Notes: generated by a model not told the origin, from the letters alone. A stretch of 64,000 bases of DNA from Chloroflexota bacterium (GCA_004295045.1 SHND01000024.1:62001-126000), one strand, 5' to 3'. Numbered from the stretch's first letter, positions 9,197 to 17,967 are shown. Translations and numbers: made by a program.

Positions 9197-9934
9197 CATT
9201 TTCGTGAGATTGCGGTTTTGGCGAGCCATCTTGAGCGTAAAAATAACGAGCGCCCACTGCCGACGGACACGCCATGGCTGCAACACAAGTCGAAACAGCC
9301 ACTCCAAGCCAATATCTTGCATCCACTTGGGCGCGCGGCGAATCTTTTTCGCAATAAAATCGAACGCGCCGCCAATGCCGAGCGCGACCCGAACCGTACG
9401 GAATTTTCCGCGATTGCGATAAATCCACAAATCTTGCGCAGGCGAGCCAAACGCGACGAACAAAATTTCCGCGCCGCTTTCGTCGAGGCGGGCGAGAATC
9501 TCTGCTTCATCCCGTTCATCGGGCGAACCCTCGAACATGCCAACAATTTTTAAATTACGATAGCGCGCTTGCAAACGCGCCGCTGCCTGTCCCCCCACGC
9601 CGCCGCGTCCGCCCAACAAAAAAACTTTCCAGCCCGAAATCGCCGCCAACCCGCTCAAGTACCAAACAAAATCCGTACCCGCGACCCGTTCGCGCAATGG
9701 AGTTCCTTGCGCTTGCGCCGCGCGCAACAAGTTCGCGCCGTCAGGCAGATTCAAATCACTCTGCGCGAGGGCGCGCGCAAACTCTGCATTATTTTGCGCT
9801 GCCGTCACAAACTCTGGATTGACTGTGACAACTTGATGCACGCGCGGCTCTTGCATGAAATCATCCACCTGCGCCAGCGCCTCTGTCATCGTCACATCAT
9901 CCACGCGCACACCGAGAAGAGTGATGGAATTCAA
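9173..9934 (-). CDS. WecG/TagA/CpsF-family glycosyltransferase
   Basis: A 253-residue GT26 enzyme. Family members add N-acetylmannosamine(uronate) or a related sugar to an undecaprenyl-linked sugar during wall or surface polysaccharide synthesis at the membrane inner face. Family blocks visible are VVTVNPEFVTAAQNN, LPDGANLLRAA, a Gly-rich FLLGGRGGVGG and FVAFGSPAQDLWI, with the C-terminal IRRAPKWMQDIGLEWLFRLV signature. A longer frame runs back to a GTG at 9973, but those codons are made of a dispersed inverted repeat (9946-9993). I therefore prefer the TTG at 9934, which gives the family-like start MNSITLLGVRVDDVTMTEAL. No good ribosome-binding site is seen for either start. Its last codons form part of a terminator stem. 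Confidence 0.85.
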   Translation of the reverse strand: MNSITLLGVRVDDVTMTEALAQVDDFMQEPRVHQVVTVNPEFVTAAQNNAEFARALAQSDLNLPDGANLLRAAQAQGTPLRERVAGTDFVWYLSGLAAISGWKVFLLGGRGGVGGQAAARLQARYRNLKIVGMFEGSPDERDEAEILARLDESGAEILFVAFGSPAQDLWIYRNRGKFRTVRVALGIGGAFDFIAKKIRRAPKWMQDIGLEWLFRLVLQPWRVRRQWALVIFTLKMARQNRNLTKMKNLEISH

Positions 9935-9945
9935 AAACGTGACAA

Positions 9946-9993
9946 GTGACGAGTGACGGGCACCGAGGAACACGCTGACCCGTCACTCGTCAC
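9946..9993. repeat. Inverted repeat of GTGACGAGTGACGGG words
   Basis: GTGACGAGTGACGGG (9946-9960) and its exact complement (9979-9993) are separated by 18 bases. The extra word GTGACAA just before the left arm extends the pattern. A related hairpin is at 39873-39922. Confidence 0.75.
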
Positions 9994-10001
9994 CTTTATC
10001 T

Positions 10002-11381
10002 CTACAGCATTTTATGTTTCTTTTCCGCGCTCGTCACTGCGTCTTCAAAAAGTTCCAACGCCTCTTCGACGAGCGGTTTTTGTATCATCAACGGCGGCGC
10101 AATGCGAATCGTACTGCGCCCGCATCCAAGCAGCAGCAAGCCATTTTGAAAGGCATGATTCACAATCTCTTGGCGCAATTGCGGCGCGGGCTGTTTCGTT
10201 GTCTTGTCTTGAACAAACTCGACACCGATCATCAACCCTTTGCCGCGCACATCGCCCATCGAAGGATGCCGCACTTGCATTTCAGCCAGCGCGTCCATGA
10301 TGAACTCGCCTTGTTCCGCCGCGTTCTCCATCATGCCGTCTTCGACGAGATCGAGCGTGGTGAGCGCGGCTGTGCACGCGAGCGGATTTCCGCCGTAGGT
10401 ATTTCCGTGCGCGCCGGCAACCCATTGTTTCATGATGGACTGACGCGCAAACATCAAGCCCAATGGAACACCGCTCGCGATCCCTTTCGCGCTGCAAACA
10501 ATGTCCGGTTCGACTCCCCAATGCTCAATCGCCCACCATTTCCCCGTTCGTCCTACGCCTGATTGCACTTCATCCGCAATCAAAATGATCCCGTGCTTGT
10601 CACACATCTGACGCAAGCGCGGGAAAAAATTTTGCGGCGGAACGACGTAACCACCTTCGCCTTGAATTGGCTCGAGTAGAATCGCCGCGCATTCATCCGG
10701 CGGCAACACAGTTTGAAATATTACGCGCTCGATATAGTCAACCACCGTATCACCGTAATCACCTTCGCGTTTCAGATCCAACACAGGACGATACGGATCG
10801 GGAAATGGAACGTGCACGACGCCGGGCATTGTGGGAAAAAAGCGTTCCTGCTGTACATATTTCGACGCGGTGAACGATAGCGAGCCCATCGAACGTCCAT
10901 GAAACGCGCCGAGAAATCCGATAAAGCGTTGGCGTTTCGTCGCATAGCGCGCAAGCTTGATTGCCGCTTCCACGGCTTCGGTTCCCGAATTGGCAAAAAA
11001 GACGCCGACATCTTCTTGCATCGGCGCGATTTCGTTGATGCGTTCGCCGAGCCGAATCATGGACTCGTGATAAAAGTCGGACGAAATGTGGATGAATTTT
11101 TCAGATTGCGCCTGCAGCGCTTGCACCAATTTCGGATGACTGTGCCCGGTTGCCGCGACGGCGATGCCCGCCATACAATCAATGTAACGATTGCGATCTA
11201 CATCCCACACTTCAGCGCCGCGCCCGCGCTCCATGACGAACGGATAATCGCGCGGATAGGAAGGAGAAACGACTTTTTTATCGCGCGCCAACATTTTGCG
11301 CGCGTTCGGTCCGGGTGGTGCAGTGACAATGCGCGCGCCGCCGGTGCGGAGCCGCCCGTTGTTAGAAGTATGATTTTTCAT
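10002..11381 (-). CDS. Class III PLP-dependent aminotransferase (GABA/acetylornithine aminotransferase family)
   Basis: A 459-residue fold-type I enzyme. The PLP lysine is in CSAKGIASGVPLG; other landmarks are FFANSGTEAVEAAIKLAR (phosphate site), GAFHGRSMGSLSFTASK and the cofactor Asp in LIADEVQSGVGRTG. The N-terminal NGRLRTGGARIVTAPPGPNA segment is typical of a subgroup usually named 4-aminobutyrate or acetyl-ornithine aminotransferase family protein. Substrate is uncertain: GABA, ornithine or lysine are all possible, and no arginine or GABA gene is adjacent. The frame extends to 11429, but family proteins begin near the second Met, so I chose the ATG at 11381, without a clear ribosome-binding site. 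It lies 106 bases after fhs on the same strand. Confidence 0.85.
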   Translation of the reverse strand: MKNHTSNNGRLRTGGARIVTAPPGPNARKMLARDKKVVSPSYPRDYPFVMERGRGAEVWDVDRNRYIDCMAGIAVAATGHSHPKLVQALQAQSEKFIHISSDFYHESMIRLGERINEIAPMQEDVGVFFANSGTEAVEAAIKLARYATKRQRFIGFLGAFHGRSMGSLSFTASKYVQQERFFPTMPGVVHVPFPDPYRPVLDLKREGDYGDTVVDYIERVIFQTVLPPDECAAILLEPIQGEGGYVVPPQNFFPRLRQMCDKHGIILIADEVQSGVGRTGKWWAIEHWGVEPDIVCSAKGIASGVPLGLMFARQSIMKQWVAGAHGNTYGGNPLACTAALTTLDLVEDGMMENAAEQGEFIMDALAEMQVRHPSMGDVRGKGLMIGVEFVQDKTTKQPAPQLRQEIVNHAFQNGLLLLGCGRSTIRIAPPLMIQKPLVEEALELFEDAVTSAEKKHKML

Positions 11382-11487
11382 TCGTAGCAGCAAGTAAAAA
11401 GTAGTGCCAGAGCTGATAAACCAAGCCATCCACTACCATTTACCCTTTTGACTCCTTTGTCATGATACAAGCTAAAAGATTTTGCAT

Positions 11488-13182
11488 TTATTCCAAGCCG
11501 ATAATATTTCCAGCCGCGTCAATATCAATTTGCTCCAACGCGGGACGCGCAGGCATACCTGACATGGTACGAATTTCATTGGCGAAAGCAATCACATAGC
11601 CCGCGCCGGCGGCGAGCCGCACATCGCGAATCGGCAGTTTGAAATTTTTTGGACGCCCTTTATGTTTTTCTTCATGCGAAAGCGACAGATGTGTTTTGGC
11701 GATGCAGACAGGCAGTTCGCCAAAACCTTGTTCCGTCAGCTGTGTTAATTTTTCCTCGACACTGGACGATAACTCGATTCCCCCGCCGCCATAGATTTGC
11801 GTTGCGATACGTTCGATCTTGTCTCTCAAGGGCAATGCGTTGACGTACAACAATTTTGCTTGCGCGGGTTTGTTTGCCGCGTGGACGGTCGCTTCGGCGA
11901 GCGAAATCGCTCCCGCGCCGCCGCGCGCGTACACGTCCGAAGCATAGGTCCCTTCTGCGCCCGCTTCGCGCGCAAGTTGTTCGACGCGCGCGATTTCGCG
12001 ATCATTGTCTCGCGCAAAACGATTGACGGCAACGATCACCGGCACGCCGAACATTTTCGCGTTCTCGATGTGTTTCAGTAGATTCGACGCGCCGCGCTCC
12101 AACGCATGCAAATTCTCTTTGTGCAAATCATCGGGGAGCGCTTTTCCGGCGACGACTTTGCCGACCCCGCCATGCATTTTGAGCGCGCGCAGCGTGGCAA
12201 CCAAAACAATCGCGTTCGGCATAATGCCCGAGACACGACATTTGATGTCAATGAATTTTTCGAGACCGAGGTCGCTGCCAAACGCGGCTTCGGTGATGAC
12301 GTAATCGTTCGTCCTGAGCGCAATGCGGTCGGCGAGAATGGAACTCGCGCCGTGCGCGATATGTCCAAGCGTGCCGGTATGAACGAACGCAGGCGTACCT
12401 TCGTTGGTTTGGACAAGATTGGGCTTGAGCGCTTCTTGAAGCAATGCCGTCATCGCGCCCGCGCACCCCAAGTCGTCGGCGGTCATCCATTTTCCGCGCC
12501 GCGAACGTCCAATCACAATTCTCCCAACGCGGGCGCGCAAATCTCGCCAAGTCGTTTGTTCGTCCGCGCCATTGACCAGACCAATCAACGCCATTACTTC
12601 CGACGCGGTAACGGCATCAAACCGCGCTTCACGCGGCGTTCCATTTTCGCGTCCCCCCAGTCCCGTGAGAACTTGGCGCAGCGCGCGATCACTGATCTGA
12701 ATCACGCGCGACCATGCGAGCGAGAATGGATCGAGTTCCAATGGATTCCCATGTACGAGAACATTGTCAATGCATGACGCGAGCAAATTGTTCGCCAGCG
12801 CAATGACGTGATGATCGCTGCTCGCGTTGAGATTCATCAGCGCGTATGGCTCGAGGCGCGCGCTCCCTCCACCGGCAGAGCCGCCGCGATAATTCAACAC
12901 CGCGCCGAGCGAACTCTGGCGCAGTGAAACCGCCGCGCGGTAGCCCATGCGATTCATCCCCATTGCCAAACCGATGGCAGTTGTCGTTTTGCCTTCGCCC
13001 GGCGGCGTCGGCGTGATCGAAGTGACGACAATGTATTTTCCATTCGGTCGGTCGGAAAAACGCGTCAAGAGATCGGGCGACATTTTCGCGCGATATTTGC
13101 CGTGCGGTTCAATATCGTCCAGCCCAAGCCCCATTTGTTCTGCGACGCGCGCGATGGGAAGCGGAGATTCAAAATTGGACAT
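11488..13182 (-). CDS. fhs: Formate-tetrahydrofolate ligase
   Basis: A 564-residue enzyme that makes 10-formyltetrahydrofolate from formate, ATP and tetrahydrofolate in the cytoplasm. The P-loop TPTPPGEGKTTTAIGLAMGM spans about residues 58-76, and the length fits the family (about 555). Other conserved stretches include NLNASSDHHVIALANNLLA and YVITEAAFGSDLG. The start ATG lies 4 bases after the stop of fchA, so the two are one operon and catalyse consecutive steps: Fhs makes formyl-THF and FchA interconverts methenyl- and formyl-THF. FolD, MetF and the acetyl-CoA synthase genes of the Wood-Ljungdahl route are not in this window, so the pair may serve purine/C1 supply or formate metabolism. 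Confidence 0.96.
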   Translation of the reverse strand: MSNFESPLPIARVAEQMGLGLDDIEPHGKYRAKMSPDLLTRFSDRPNGKYIVVTSITPTPPGEGKTTTAIGLAMGMNRMGYRAAVSLRQSSLGAVLNYRGGSAGGGSARLEPYALMNLNASSDHHVIALANNLLASCIDNVLVHGNPLELDPFSLAWSRVIQISDRALRQVLTGLGGRENGTPREARFDAVTASEVMALIGLVNGADEQTTWRDLRARVGRIVIGRSRRGKWMTADDLGCAGAMTALLQEALKPNLVQTNEGTPAFVHTGTLGHIAHGASSILADRIALRTNDYVITEAAFGSDLGLEKFIDIKCRVSGIMPNAIVLVATLRALKMHGGVGKVVAGKALPDDLHKENLHALERGASNLLKHIENAKMFGVPVIVAVNRFARDNDREIARVEQLAREAGAEGTYASDVYARGGAGAISLAEATVHAANKPAQAKLLYVNALPLRDKIERIATQIYGGGGIELSSSVEEKLTQLTEQGFGELPVCIAKTHLSLSHEEKHKGRPKNFKLPIRDVRLAAGAGYVIAFANEIRTMSGMPARPALEQIDIDAAGNIIGLE

Positions 13183-13186
13183 TGAT

Positions 13187-13810
13187 TTATAAACGCGCTT
13201 GCACCACGTCGAGAATCGCCTGTCGCTTTGCCGTAATTGGCTTCAAGGCATCGAGTCTTGACCGCATCATGAGTACGTAATCGTGGTCCTGGATGAGGTG
13301 GAGATTGATTTCAACATTCAGCGCCGCGGCACGAAATCCTGCTTCCGCCAAGAGCGCGCCTGCTCCAGCATCACTCGCCGCGTTCTTGTTGCCGTGCGCG
13401 GCGGTCGTTTCGCTGAGCTGCAATACTTGAGCGCACGCTTCCGCCACACGCATTGGGATTTCCGCCGCGCGCTTGAGCGCGTTTTGTATGGCAGTCGTGC
13501 GCGCTGCCTTTTGTTCATCCGTCTCTTTCGGCAGTTGATACGCGTCTATCACTTGCGTGTAGGCTGCGGCATCCGCTTGAATTAAATCGAGCAAGACAAC
13601 GCGCAATTCCTCCGCGCGCGGCAGAATCGCTTCAAATTCTGCGCTGACCGCTTGATAATTTTTGCGTCCGATGGTGAGGCGGCAAACCATCGCAATCAGC
13701 GACGCGCCGAGTGCGCCGGACAACGCCGCCGCCGAACCACCACCCGGCGCAGGTGCGGCGGATGCCAGTTCAGCAGTAAAGTCAGTCAACGACGATTCGA
13801 TGAAACTCAT
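13187..13810 (-). CDS. fchA: Methenyltetrahydrofolate cyclohydrolase (FchA/FTCD family)
   Basis: A 207-residue all-helical protein of the formiminotransferase-cyclodeaminase C-terminal family. The folate-binding APAPGGGSAAALSGALGASL motif is at residues 20-39, followed by MVCRLTIGRK and the Asn-rich NKNAASDAGAGALLAEAGFRAAALNVEINL region near the C-terminus. In anaerobes, stand-alone proteins of this kind act as methenyl-THF cyclohydrolase. Being coupled to fhs supports that role over histidine degradation. A ribosome-binding AAAGGG precedes the ATG. It has its own promoter (13849-13877). Confidence 0.9.
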   Translation of the reverse strand: MSFIESSLTDFTAELASAAPAPGGGSAAALSGALGASLIAMVCRLTIGRKNYQAVSAEFEAILPRAEELRVVLLDLIQADAAAYTQVIDAYQLPKETDEQKAARTTAIQNALKRAAEIPMRVAEACAQVLQLSETTAAHGNKNAASDAGAGALLAEAGFRAAALNVEINLHLIQDHDYVLMMRSRLDALKPITAKRQAILDVVQARL

Positions 13811-13848
13811 AAGAAACCCTTTGGGAAATAACTACGCGAGGTGTGAGC

Positions 13849-13877
13849 ATTGTAGCAAAGAACAAAGTTCTCGCCAA
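13849..13877 (-). promoter_or_regulatory. Promoter of fchA-fhs
   Basis: Read on the minus strand: TTGGCG (13872-13877), 17 bases, TGC then TACAAT (13849-13854). The start codon of fchA is 39 bases downstream. Confidence 0.55.
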
Positions 13878-13911
13878 AGAAAAATGGAACAGGCACGAAC
13901 CCTGTTCCATT
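13876..13911 (-). terminator. Terminator of the secreted-protein gene at 13951
   Basis: AATGGAACAGG (13883-13893) and CCTGTTCCATT (13901-13911) form an 11-bp stem with a 7-base loop. On the minus strand it is followed by a T-rich tract. The fchA -35 box touches the tract. Confidence 0.75.
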
Positions 13912-13950
13912 CTTTTTCGAAAAGCGCAGCTGTGTATTTTCGCGCGGCGT

Positions 13951-14826
13951 TTAGGGTTGGAAGGTGAGATAGTAGCACTGTCCCGCAGAATAGGCAGGCA
14001 ATCTTTCGCTTGCCTTGCCAACACCGGGAATGGATGCCGAATAAGTGTACTTGGCGCTCGGCGGCAGATCAATGTAATGATATTGTCCATCCGCCGGAAT
14101 ATCAAAATCTTTTTGGAAACCGACGTCCGGCGCGCCAACCGTGAATCGCATCGTGCCGCTGTAGCCGTTCTTTACCCACAAACGCGCTTTGTCTGCGGGA
14201 GCGTTACACGCATTTGTCGCTTTGGTGGGAACACGCGTCGGCACGCGCGTCGCGGTTGATTGGGCTGAGACGGGAGTGGTTGTCGCGCCCGCGCTCGAAG
14301 TCGAGCCAGAGCTCGATCCTCTCACCAAATTTATTGTGCGGATATTATTCAGCACATCTTTTAGAAACGCATCGGGCGTGATCAATTGCGAACTGAGCAA
14401 CTGCAGCGCGTTTGCCGTCGTAGAGGCGTCGTAGATATTCGGACCATTCAATAATAGAACATGGTAATTTGCCGCGTTGGGATAAGCGGAGCGCAGCGCG
14501 ACAAAACCCGAAACGATTTGTTTGACGCCATCCGCACTTTTCGGATCGGCAGCTGCGCCAAGCATCAGCACATGCACCGAATTGGACAACGCCTTGCCAG
14601 CTTCGTCGTACCAAGGTCCCGAAGTGATAGCGACATAACCATCTTGGGCAAGTTCTCGCGCAACTGCATTCGATGCCGCCGGGGTTGGAGTGACAGATGC
14701 TTGCTCATTATCGAGAAAACTACCCAAGCTGCCAGAACCGGGAGTTGGACCTTGCGCGTACAACGCGCTCGTTGAAATCAAAACAAGGAACATCACCGCA
14801 AACGGTATGAAAATTTTATTCAACAT
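13951..14826 (-). CDS. Secreted protein of unknown function with C-terminal beta-rich domain
   Basis: A 291-residue protein I do not recognise. The ATG at 14826 has AAGGAG upstream and begins a clear signal peptide (MLNKIFIPFAVMFLVLISTS, cleavage near ALYAQ). Residues 40-180 are a predicted alpha/beta domain with a block about VHVLMLGAAADPKSADGVKQ and YHVLLLNGPNIYDASTTANAL. A Ser/Thr/Ala linker of about 30 residues follows, then an 85-residue Tyr- and Pro-rich domain (ACNAPADKARLWVKNGYSG onward) with two cysteines, probably a beta sandwich for binding or surface attachment. It is monocistronic with a good promoter and terminator. The function cannot be inferred. Confidence 0.8.
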   Translation of the reverse strand: MLNKIFIPFAVMFLVLISTSALYAQGPTPGSGSLGSFLDNEQASVTPTPAASNAVARELAQDGYVAITSGPWYDEAGKALSNSVHVLMLGAAADPKSADGVKQIVSGFVALRSAYPNAANYHVLLLNGPNIYDASTTANALQLLSSQLITPDAFLKDVLNNIRTINLVRGSSSGSTSSAGATTTPVSAQSTATRVPTRVPTKATNACNAPADKARLWVKNGYSGTMRFTVGAPDVGFQKDFDIPADGQYHYIDLPPSAKYTYSASIPGVGKASERLPAYSAGQCYYLTFQP

Positions 14827-14854
14827 CTTTTTCTCCTTGATCAAGACTTGGACA

Positions 14855-14884
14855 AGTATAACATTTAGTGACAACAAGCGTCAA
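14855..14884 (-). promoter_or_regulatory. Promoter of the secreted-protein gene
   Basis: Minus strand: TTGACG (14879-14884), an 18-base spacer, TATACT (14855-14860), 28 bases before the start codon. Confidence 0.65.
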
Positions 14885-14885
14885 C

Positions 14886-14918
14886 CAAAAAAAGAGGCGG
14901 GCTATGTTGCCCGCCTCT
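14886..14918 (-). terminator. Terminator of rpoD
   Basis: A perfect 10-bp stem (AGAGGCGGGC with GCCCGCCTCT) with a 6-base loop, followed on the minus strand by a run of seven T. It lies directly next to the promoter at 14855-14884. Confidence 0.88.
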
Positions 14919-14932
14919 GATGGTAAGTACAT

Positions 14933-16249
14933 TCATTCCAAGTAATCGCGCAGTTTACGCGAACGCGATGGATGCCGCAGTTTGCGCAGCGCTTTGGCTT
15001 CAATTTGGCGAATGCGCTCGCGCGTCACGCCAAATTTCTTGCCGACTTCTTCGAGCGTGTGGCTCTTGCCATCTTTCAAGCCGAAACGGAGTTGCAGCAC
15101 GCGTCCTTCACGCGGCGAGAGCGAGGTGAGAATTTCTTCCATCTGCTCGCGCAAAAGTTGATGCGACGCCGCGTCGGTCGGACCGAGCGTTGATTCGTCG
15201 GGAATGAAATCGCCGAGATGCGAATCTTGTTCTTCACCGACGGGCATTTCAAGCGACAAGGGGCGCTGTGAAATCTTGATGATGCGCTCGACCTTTTTCG
15301 GCGTCGTGCCAAGTTCTTTGGCAATTTCGTCCGGCGTGGGTTCGCGCCCCAGTTCCTGCACGAGTTGACGCGAGACGCGCGTCAATTTATTGATGCGCTC
15401 GCACATGTGGACGGGAACGCGAATCGTGCGCCCTTGATCGGCGATGGCGCGCGTGATCGCTTGACGAATCCACCACGTCGCGTATGTCGAAAATTTGAAA
15501 CCGCGTTTGTAATCGAATTTTTCAACCGCGCGAATCAGACCGATGTTCCCTTCCTGAATCAAGTCCAAAAAGGAGACGCCGCGTCCGATATATTTTTTCG
15601 CGATGGAAACTACGAGACGAAAATTCGCCTTGATCAGTTTTTGGCGGCACAGCTCGCCGTCACGAATTTTTTGTTCCAGTTTCGTCCGTTCGCTCATGCT
15701 GAGCGTTGACGAGCGATTCAACTGCTGGCGCGCTTTTTTCCCAATCTCCATGCCGCGCGCGTACTCTACCTCTTGTTCGGCGCGCAAGAGCGGAATGCGC
15801 GAAATCTCTTTGAGATAAAGCGAAACGGTATCGTCAATCCCGATTTCGTTCAAATCCACTTGCGCGGGTTCTTCGGGCTTTTCGACAACAACTTCCGGCG
15901 CTTCGGCTTGATCTACCAGTTGAATGCCTTCTTCAAAGAGGACAATATAAACTTCTTCGAGCTGTTCGATATTCGCTTCCGCTTCAGGAAAGACTTGCAA
16001 AATTTGATCTTGCGAGAGCCAGCCTTGTGTTTTACCTTTTTCAACCAATTGCTGAACGAGCGCGCGCGACTGTGCAAAAGTCACGTGCGCTTTTTCCGCA
16101 GGAGCAGTTAGAGCCAGCCCGGAGCTTGCCACCGAACGATCGGTGCGATGCCCGTTGCCATTAGTATGTCCATTTCGCGCGTGGCGAGTTTTGCTCACAA
16201 CGCCGCTGGAACGTGCCTTTGTGTTTTTAGTGATTCGACGTGTTGCCAT
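14933..16249 (-). CDS. rpoD: RNA polymerase primary sigma factor
   Basis: A 438-residue sigma-70 protein. After a basic, low-complexity N-terminus comes a region-1.1-like segment, then region 1.2 ([17 protein letters not shown]), region 2 with [31 protein letters not shown] and the -10-binding [19 protein letters not shown], region 3 ([16 protein letters not shown]) and region 4 with the -35-binding [21 protein letters not shown]. These features mark the group 1 (housekeeping) sigma. Three possible starts lie close together (GTG 16258, ATG 16255, ATG 16249); AGGTG is best spaced for 16249. It has its own promoter with a structured leader. Confidence 0.95.
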   Translation of the reverse strand: MATRRITKNTKARSSGVVSKTRHARNGHTNGNGHRTDRSVASSGLALTAPAEKAHVTFAQSRALVQQLVEKGKTQGWLSQDQILQVFPEAEANIEQLEEVYIVLFEEGIQLVDQAEAPEVVVEKPEEPAQVDLNEIGIDDTVSLYLKEISRIPLLRAEQEVEYARGMEIGKKARQQLNRSSTLSMSERTKLEQKIRDGELCRQKLIKANFRLVVSIAKKYIGRGVSFLDLIQEGNIGLIRAVEKFDYKRGFKFSTYATWWIRQAITRAIADQGRTIRVPVHMCERINKLTRVSRQLVQELGREPTPDEIAKELGTTPKKVERIIKISQRPLSLEMPVGEEQDSHLGDFIPDESTLGPTDAASHQLLREQMEEILTSLSPREGRVLQLRFGLKDGKSHTLEEVGKKFGVTRERIRQIEAKALRKLRHPSRSRKLRDYLE

Positions 16250-16318
16250 TCCCATCACCTGTCTACGTTTTTAGGACGCCTTTCCCAACATCACCCCGCG
16301 ATGTGTCTTTACATAATT

Positions 16319-16370
16319 ACGGCTCGCCCCAGCTGCCAGGAGGCAACAAAATTGAGACAGGGCGAGCCGT
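16319..16370 (-). promoter_or_regulatory. Inverted repeat in the rpoD leader
   Basis: ACGGCTCGCCC (16319-16329) and GGGCGAGCCGT (16360-16370) are perfect 11-bp complements 30 bases apart, within the transcribed leader between the promoter and the start codon. No T run follows, so it is not an ordinary terminator. Confidence 0.5.
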
Positions 16371-16380
16371 CTCGCCCATC

Positions 16381-16409
16381 ATTATACGACGCGAATAACC
16401 GCGCGTCAA
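16381..16409 (-). promoter_or_regulatory. Promoter of rpoD
   Basis: Minus strand: TTGACG (16404-16409), exactly 17 bases, TATAAT (16381-16386). The leader to the start codon is about 125 nucleotides. Confidence 0.8.
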
Positions 16410-16499
16410 TACTTTTGTGCATTTTTTCTCAAAAAACCTACGGATTTTGCGAAATATCTGTCTTACAAAGTGCTGTCCGCGTGCATGTCGCAGCTCTTC

Positions 16500-17282
16500 T
16501 TATCTAACCGATGCGGTTTGACTCTTGCCACAGGTCAATCGCGCCAATTCTAAGGTGCCTTGGACGTCGTTTGGGTCCGGTTGCCCGTTAGGATGATGGC
16601 GACCGACCAATGCGCGTTCGATCAAGCCGACCCATCGTTCGCCCAATGCCTCTTGCGCCCAACGCGCAGCGGCTGGTTTGGATACCACCGCCCCGTGTTC
16701 CATTGTGTAGAGCGCCCGACACAACGAAAGAACGGTGTACGATTGGTCTCCGCGATTGTGAAATGGCGCAGGTTCATCCAACAGTGGCGCCTCCCACTCG
16801 TTTAGCATCTCCCGCATAGATTGGCGCAAATCGTCCGCCGAAACCGGGTCAATGCGATTTCGGATTGGCGGTCCTGCCACCACAATTCCACGTTCTCGCA
16901 AGACTGCTCTTTCCACGACGCGGAAATGATTTGCCATTTCCAGCGTTCGCCCTGCCCCGCGTTCCAATTGCAAATGCGGGACTGCTGCGTAGTGCCGCAA
17001 CGCAGCAAGTGAAAGATACGCGCCTTCGATGTCCATTGCCCAAGCTGAATCGTCGGCGGCAATTTGCGCGTGCATCGCTCTTAATTTCATCACAGCCGCT
17101 TTCGAAATTTCCTGCTCTGTGACGACCAAGAAATCTATATCGCTCGCGCGGTCAAAATCGCCGGTTGCAAGGGAGCCGTACAAGTACATTCCGACAAACT
17201 CTCTTTGCAAAATGGTCCGGACGCCCAAAAGCACCTGCTCGAGCAGCGCGTTCACTTCCGGATATAGGATGGAACTGGACAT
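16500..17282 (-). CDS. Aminoglycoside nucleotidyltransferase-like protein (ANT(3'')/AadA family)
   Basis: A 260-residue protein. The nucleotidyltransferase core is near the N-terminus: GSLATGDF (36-43) followed by the metal-binding DID at 48-50. The C-terminal half, with AAARWAQEALGERW and a HHPNG helix region, resembles the DUF4111 domain of AadA-type adenylyltransferases that modify streptomycin/spectinomycin. The length equals that of AadA (about 260). Sequence reading cannot show that it gives resistance; chromosomal homologues often have unknown substrates. I chose the ATG at 17282 over a GTG at 17288. It is a single gene, tail towards rpoD, with no mobile-element signs around it. Confidence 0.8.
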   Translation of the reverse strand: MSSSILYPEVNALLEQVLLGVRTILQREFVGMYLYGSLATGDFDRASDIDFLVVTEQEISKAAVMKLRAMHAQIAADDSAWAMDIEGAYLSLAALRHYAAVPHLQLERGAGRTLEMANHFRVVERAVLRERGIVVAGPPIRNRIDPVSADDLRQSMREMLNEWEAPLLDEPAPFHNRGDQSYTVLSLCRALYTMEHGAVVSKPAAARWAQEALGERWVGLIERALVGRHHPNGQPDPNDVQGTLELARLTCGKSQTASVR

Positions 17283-17398
17283 GGACACTTGAATCTGCTT
17301 CGATTTCGCCTAGTACAAGACACCGAAAACCCCATTTGGTTACGCAAAGAAAGAGTGGATTTTGGCGCGCGCGCGCCCGTAAGATTACGCCCCTATCT

Positions 17399-17426
17399 TT
17401 TACATACCACTATATCGCTGTATAAT
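17399..17426 (+). promoter_or_regulatory. Promoter of the hsp20-lon operon
   Basis: TTTACA (17399-17404), a 16-base spacer and TATAAT (17421-17426). A leader of about 55 nucleotides carries the half-site TTATCAAGT at 17453-17461, identical to one arm of the putative HspR operator at 54773-54795. Confidence 0.65.
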
Positions 17427-17484
17427 CGAAAGGCAACAAAGTTGCAAAAGCATTATCAAGTCTGTCTGAATCACGGAGACGCAT

Positions 17485-17934
17485 ATGGCGCGAGATAAAG
17501 ATTCGTTTGAAGAATTCGTCGGTTTTTCGAGCATCATGGATCGCATGATGAGTTCGCTCATGTTGCAAGACAATGGGCAGCTGCCCTCGCTGTGGCGTCC
17601 GCCGACGGATGTGTATGAAACGCAAGAGAACGTCGTTATATTGATTGAAGTCGCCGGGATGGACTCTGACAAAATTCAAGTAGAGTTTGGTGACAAAATC
17701 TTGCGTGTGAGCGGGCGTCGCTCCGACCAACATTTGCGCGCGGCATGTCATTGTCTCGAAGTCCAATATGGCGATTTCGCAAGCGAAGTGTATCTGCCCG
17801 GACAATATGACGTAGATGCAATTGATGCGGAATACAAAGATGGGTTTTTGACAATTACTCTTCCCAAAGTAACGCAAGAAACAAAATTGATCAAAGCGCA
17901 GACGACAGATCAAAATGTACAACGAATAAAGTAA
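17485..17934 (+). CDS. Hsp20 family small heat-shock protein
   Basis: A 149-residue alpha-crystallin-type chaperone that holds unfolding proteins in the cytoplasm. The crystallin domain runs from about residue 35 (PPTDVYETQENVVILIEVAGM) to about 140, with the beta-sheet block FLTITLP near the end. Two cysteine/histidine residues in LRAACHCLEVQYG replace the usual Arg-rich stretch, a small oddity. The C-terminal IXI-type tail is weak. GGAGA precedes the ATG. The lon gene follows after 33 bases with no terminator, so the two should be co-transcribed, linking holding and degrading of damaged proteins. Confidence 0.9.
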   Translation: MARDKDSFEEFVGFSSIMDRMMSSLMLQDNGQLPSLWRPPTDVYETQENVVILIEVAGMDSDKIQVEFGDKILRVSGRRSDQHLRAACHCLEVQYGDFASEVYLPGQYDVDAIDAEYKDGFLTITLPKVTQETKLIKAQTTDQNVQRIK

Positions 17935-17967
17935 TAGAAAGTGTCGCCCCCAAAAGAGAGGTTTTAG

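Noticed and set aside
13811..13950. A THF riboswitch upstream of fchA-fhs
   Set aside because: Only 39 bases separate the promoter from the start codon, too short for the aptamer.
16500..17282. Acquired antibiotic-resistance cassette
   Set aside because: No attC site, integrase, transposase or composition change surrounds the AadA-like gene; it is better read as a chromosomal nucleotidyltransferase.
17400..17484. A CIRCE element (HrcA operator) upstream of hsp20-lon
   Set aside because: No TTAGCACTC-N9-GAGTGCTAA-like sequence is present here or upstream of the other chaperone genes.
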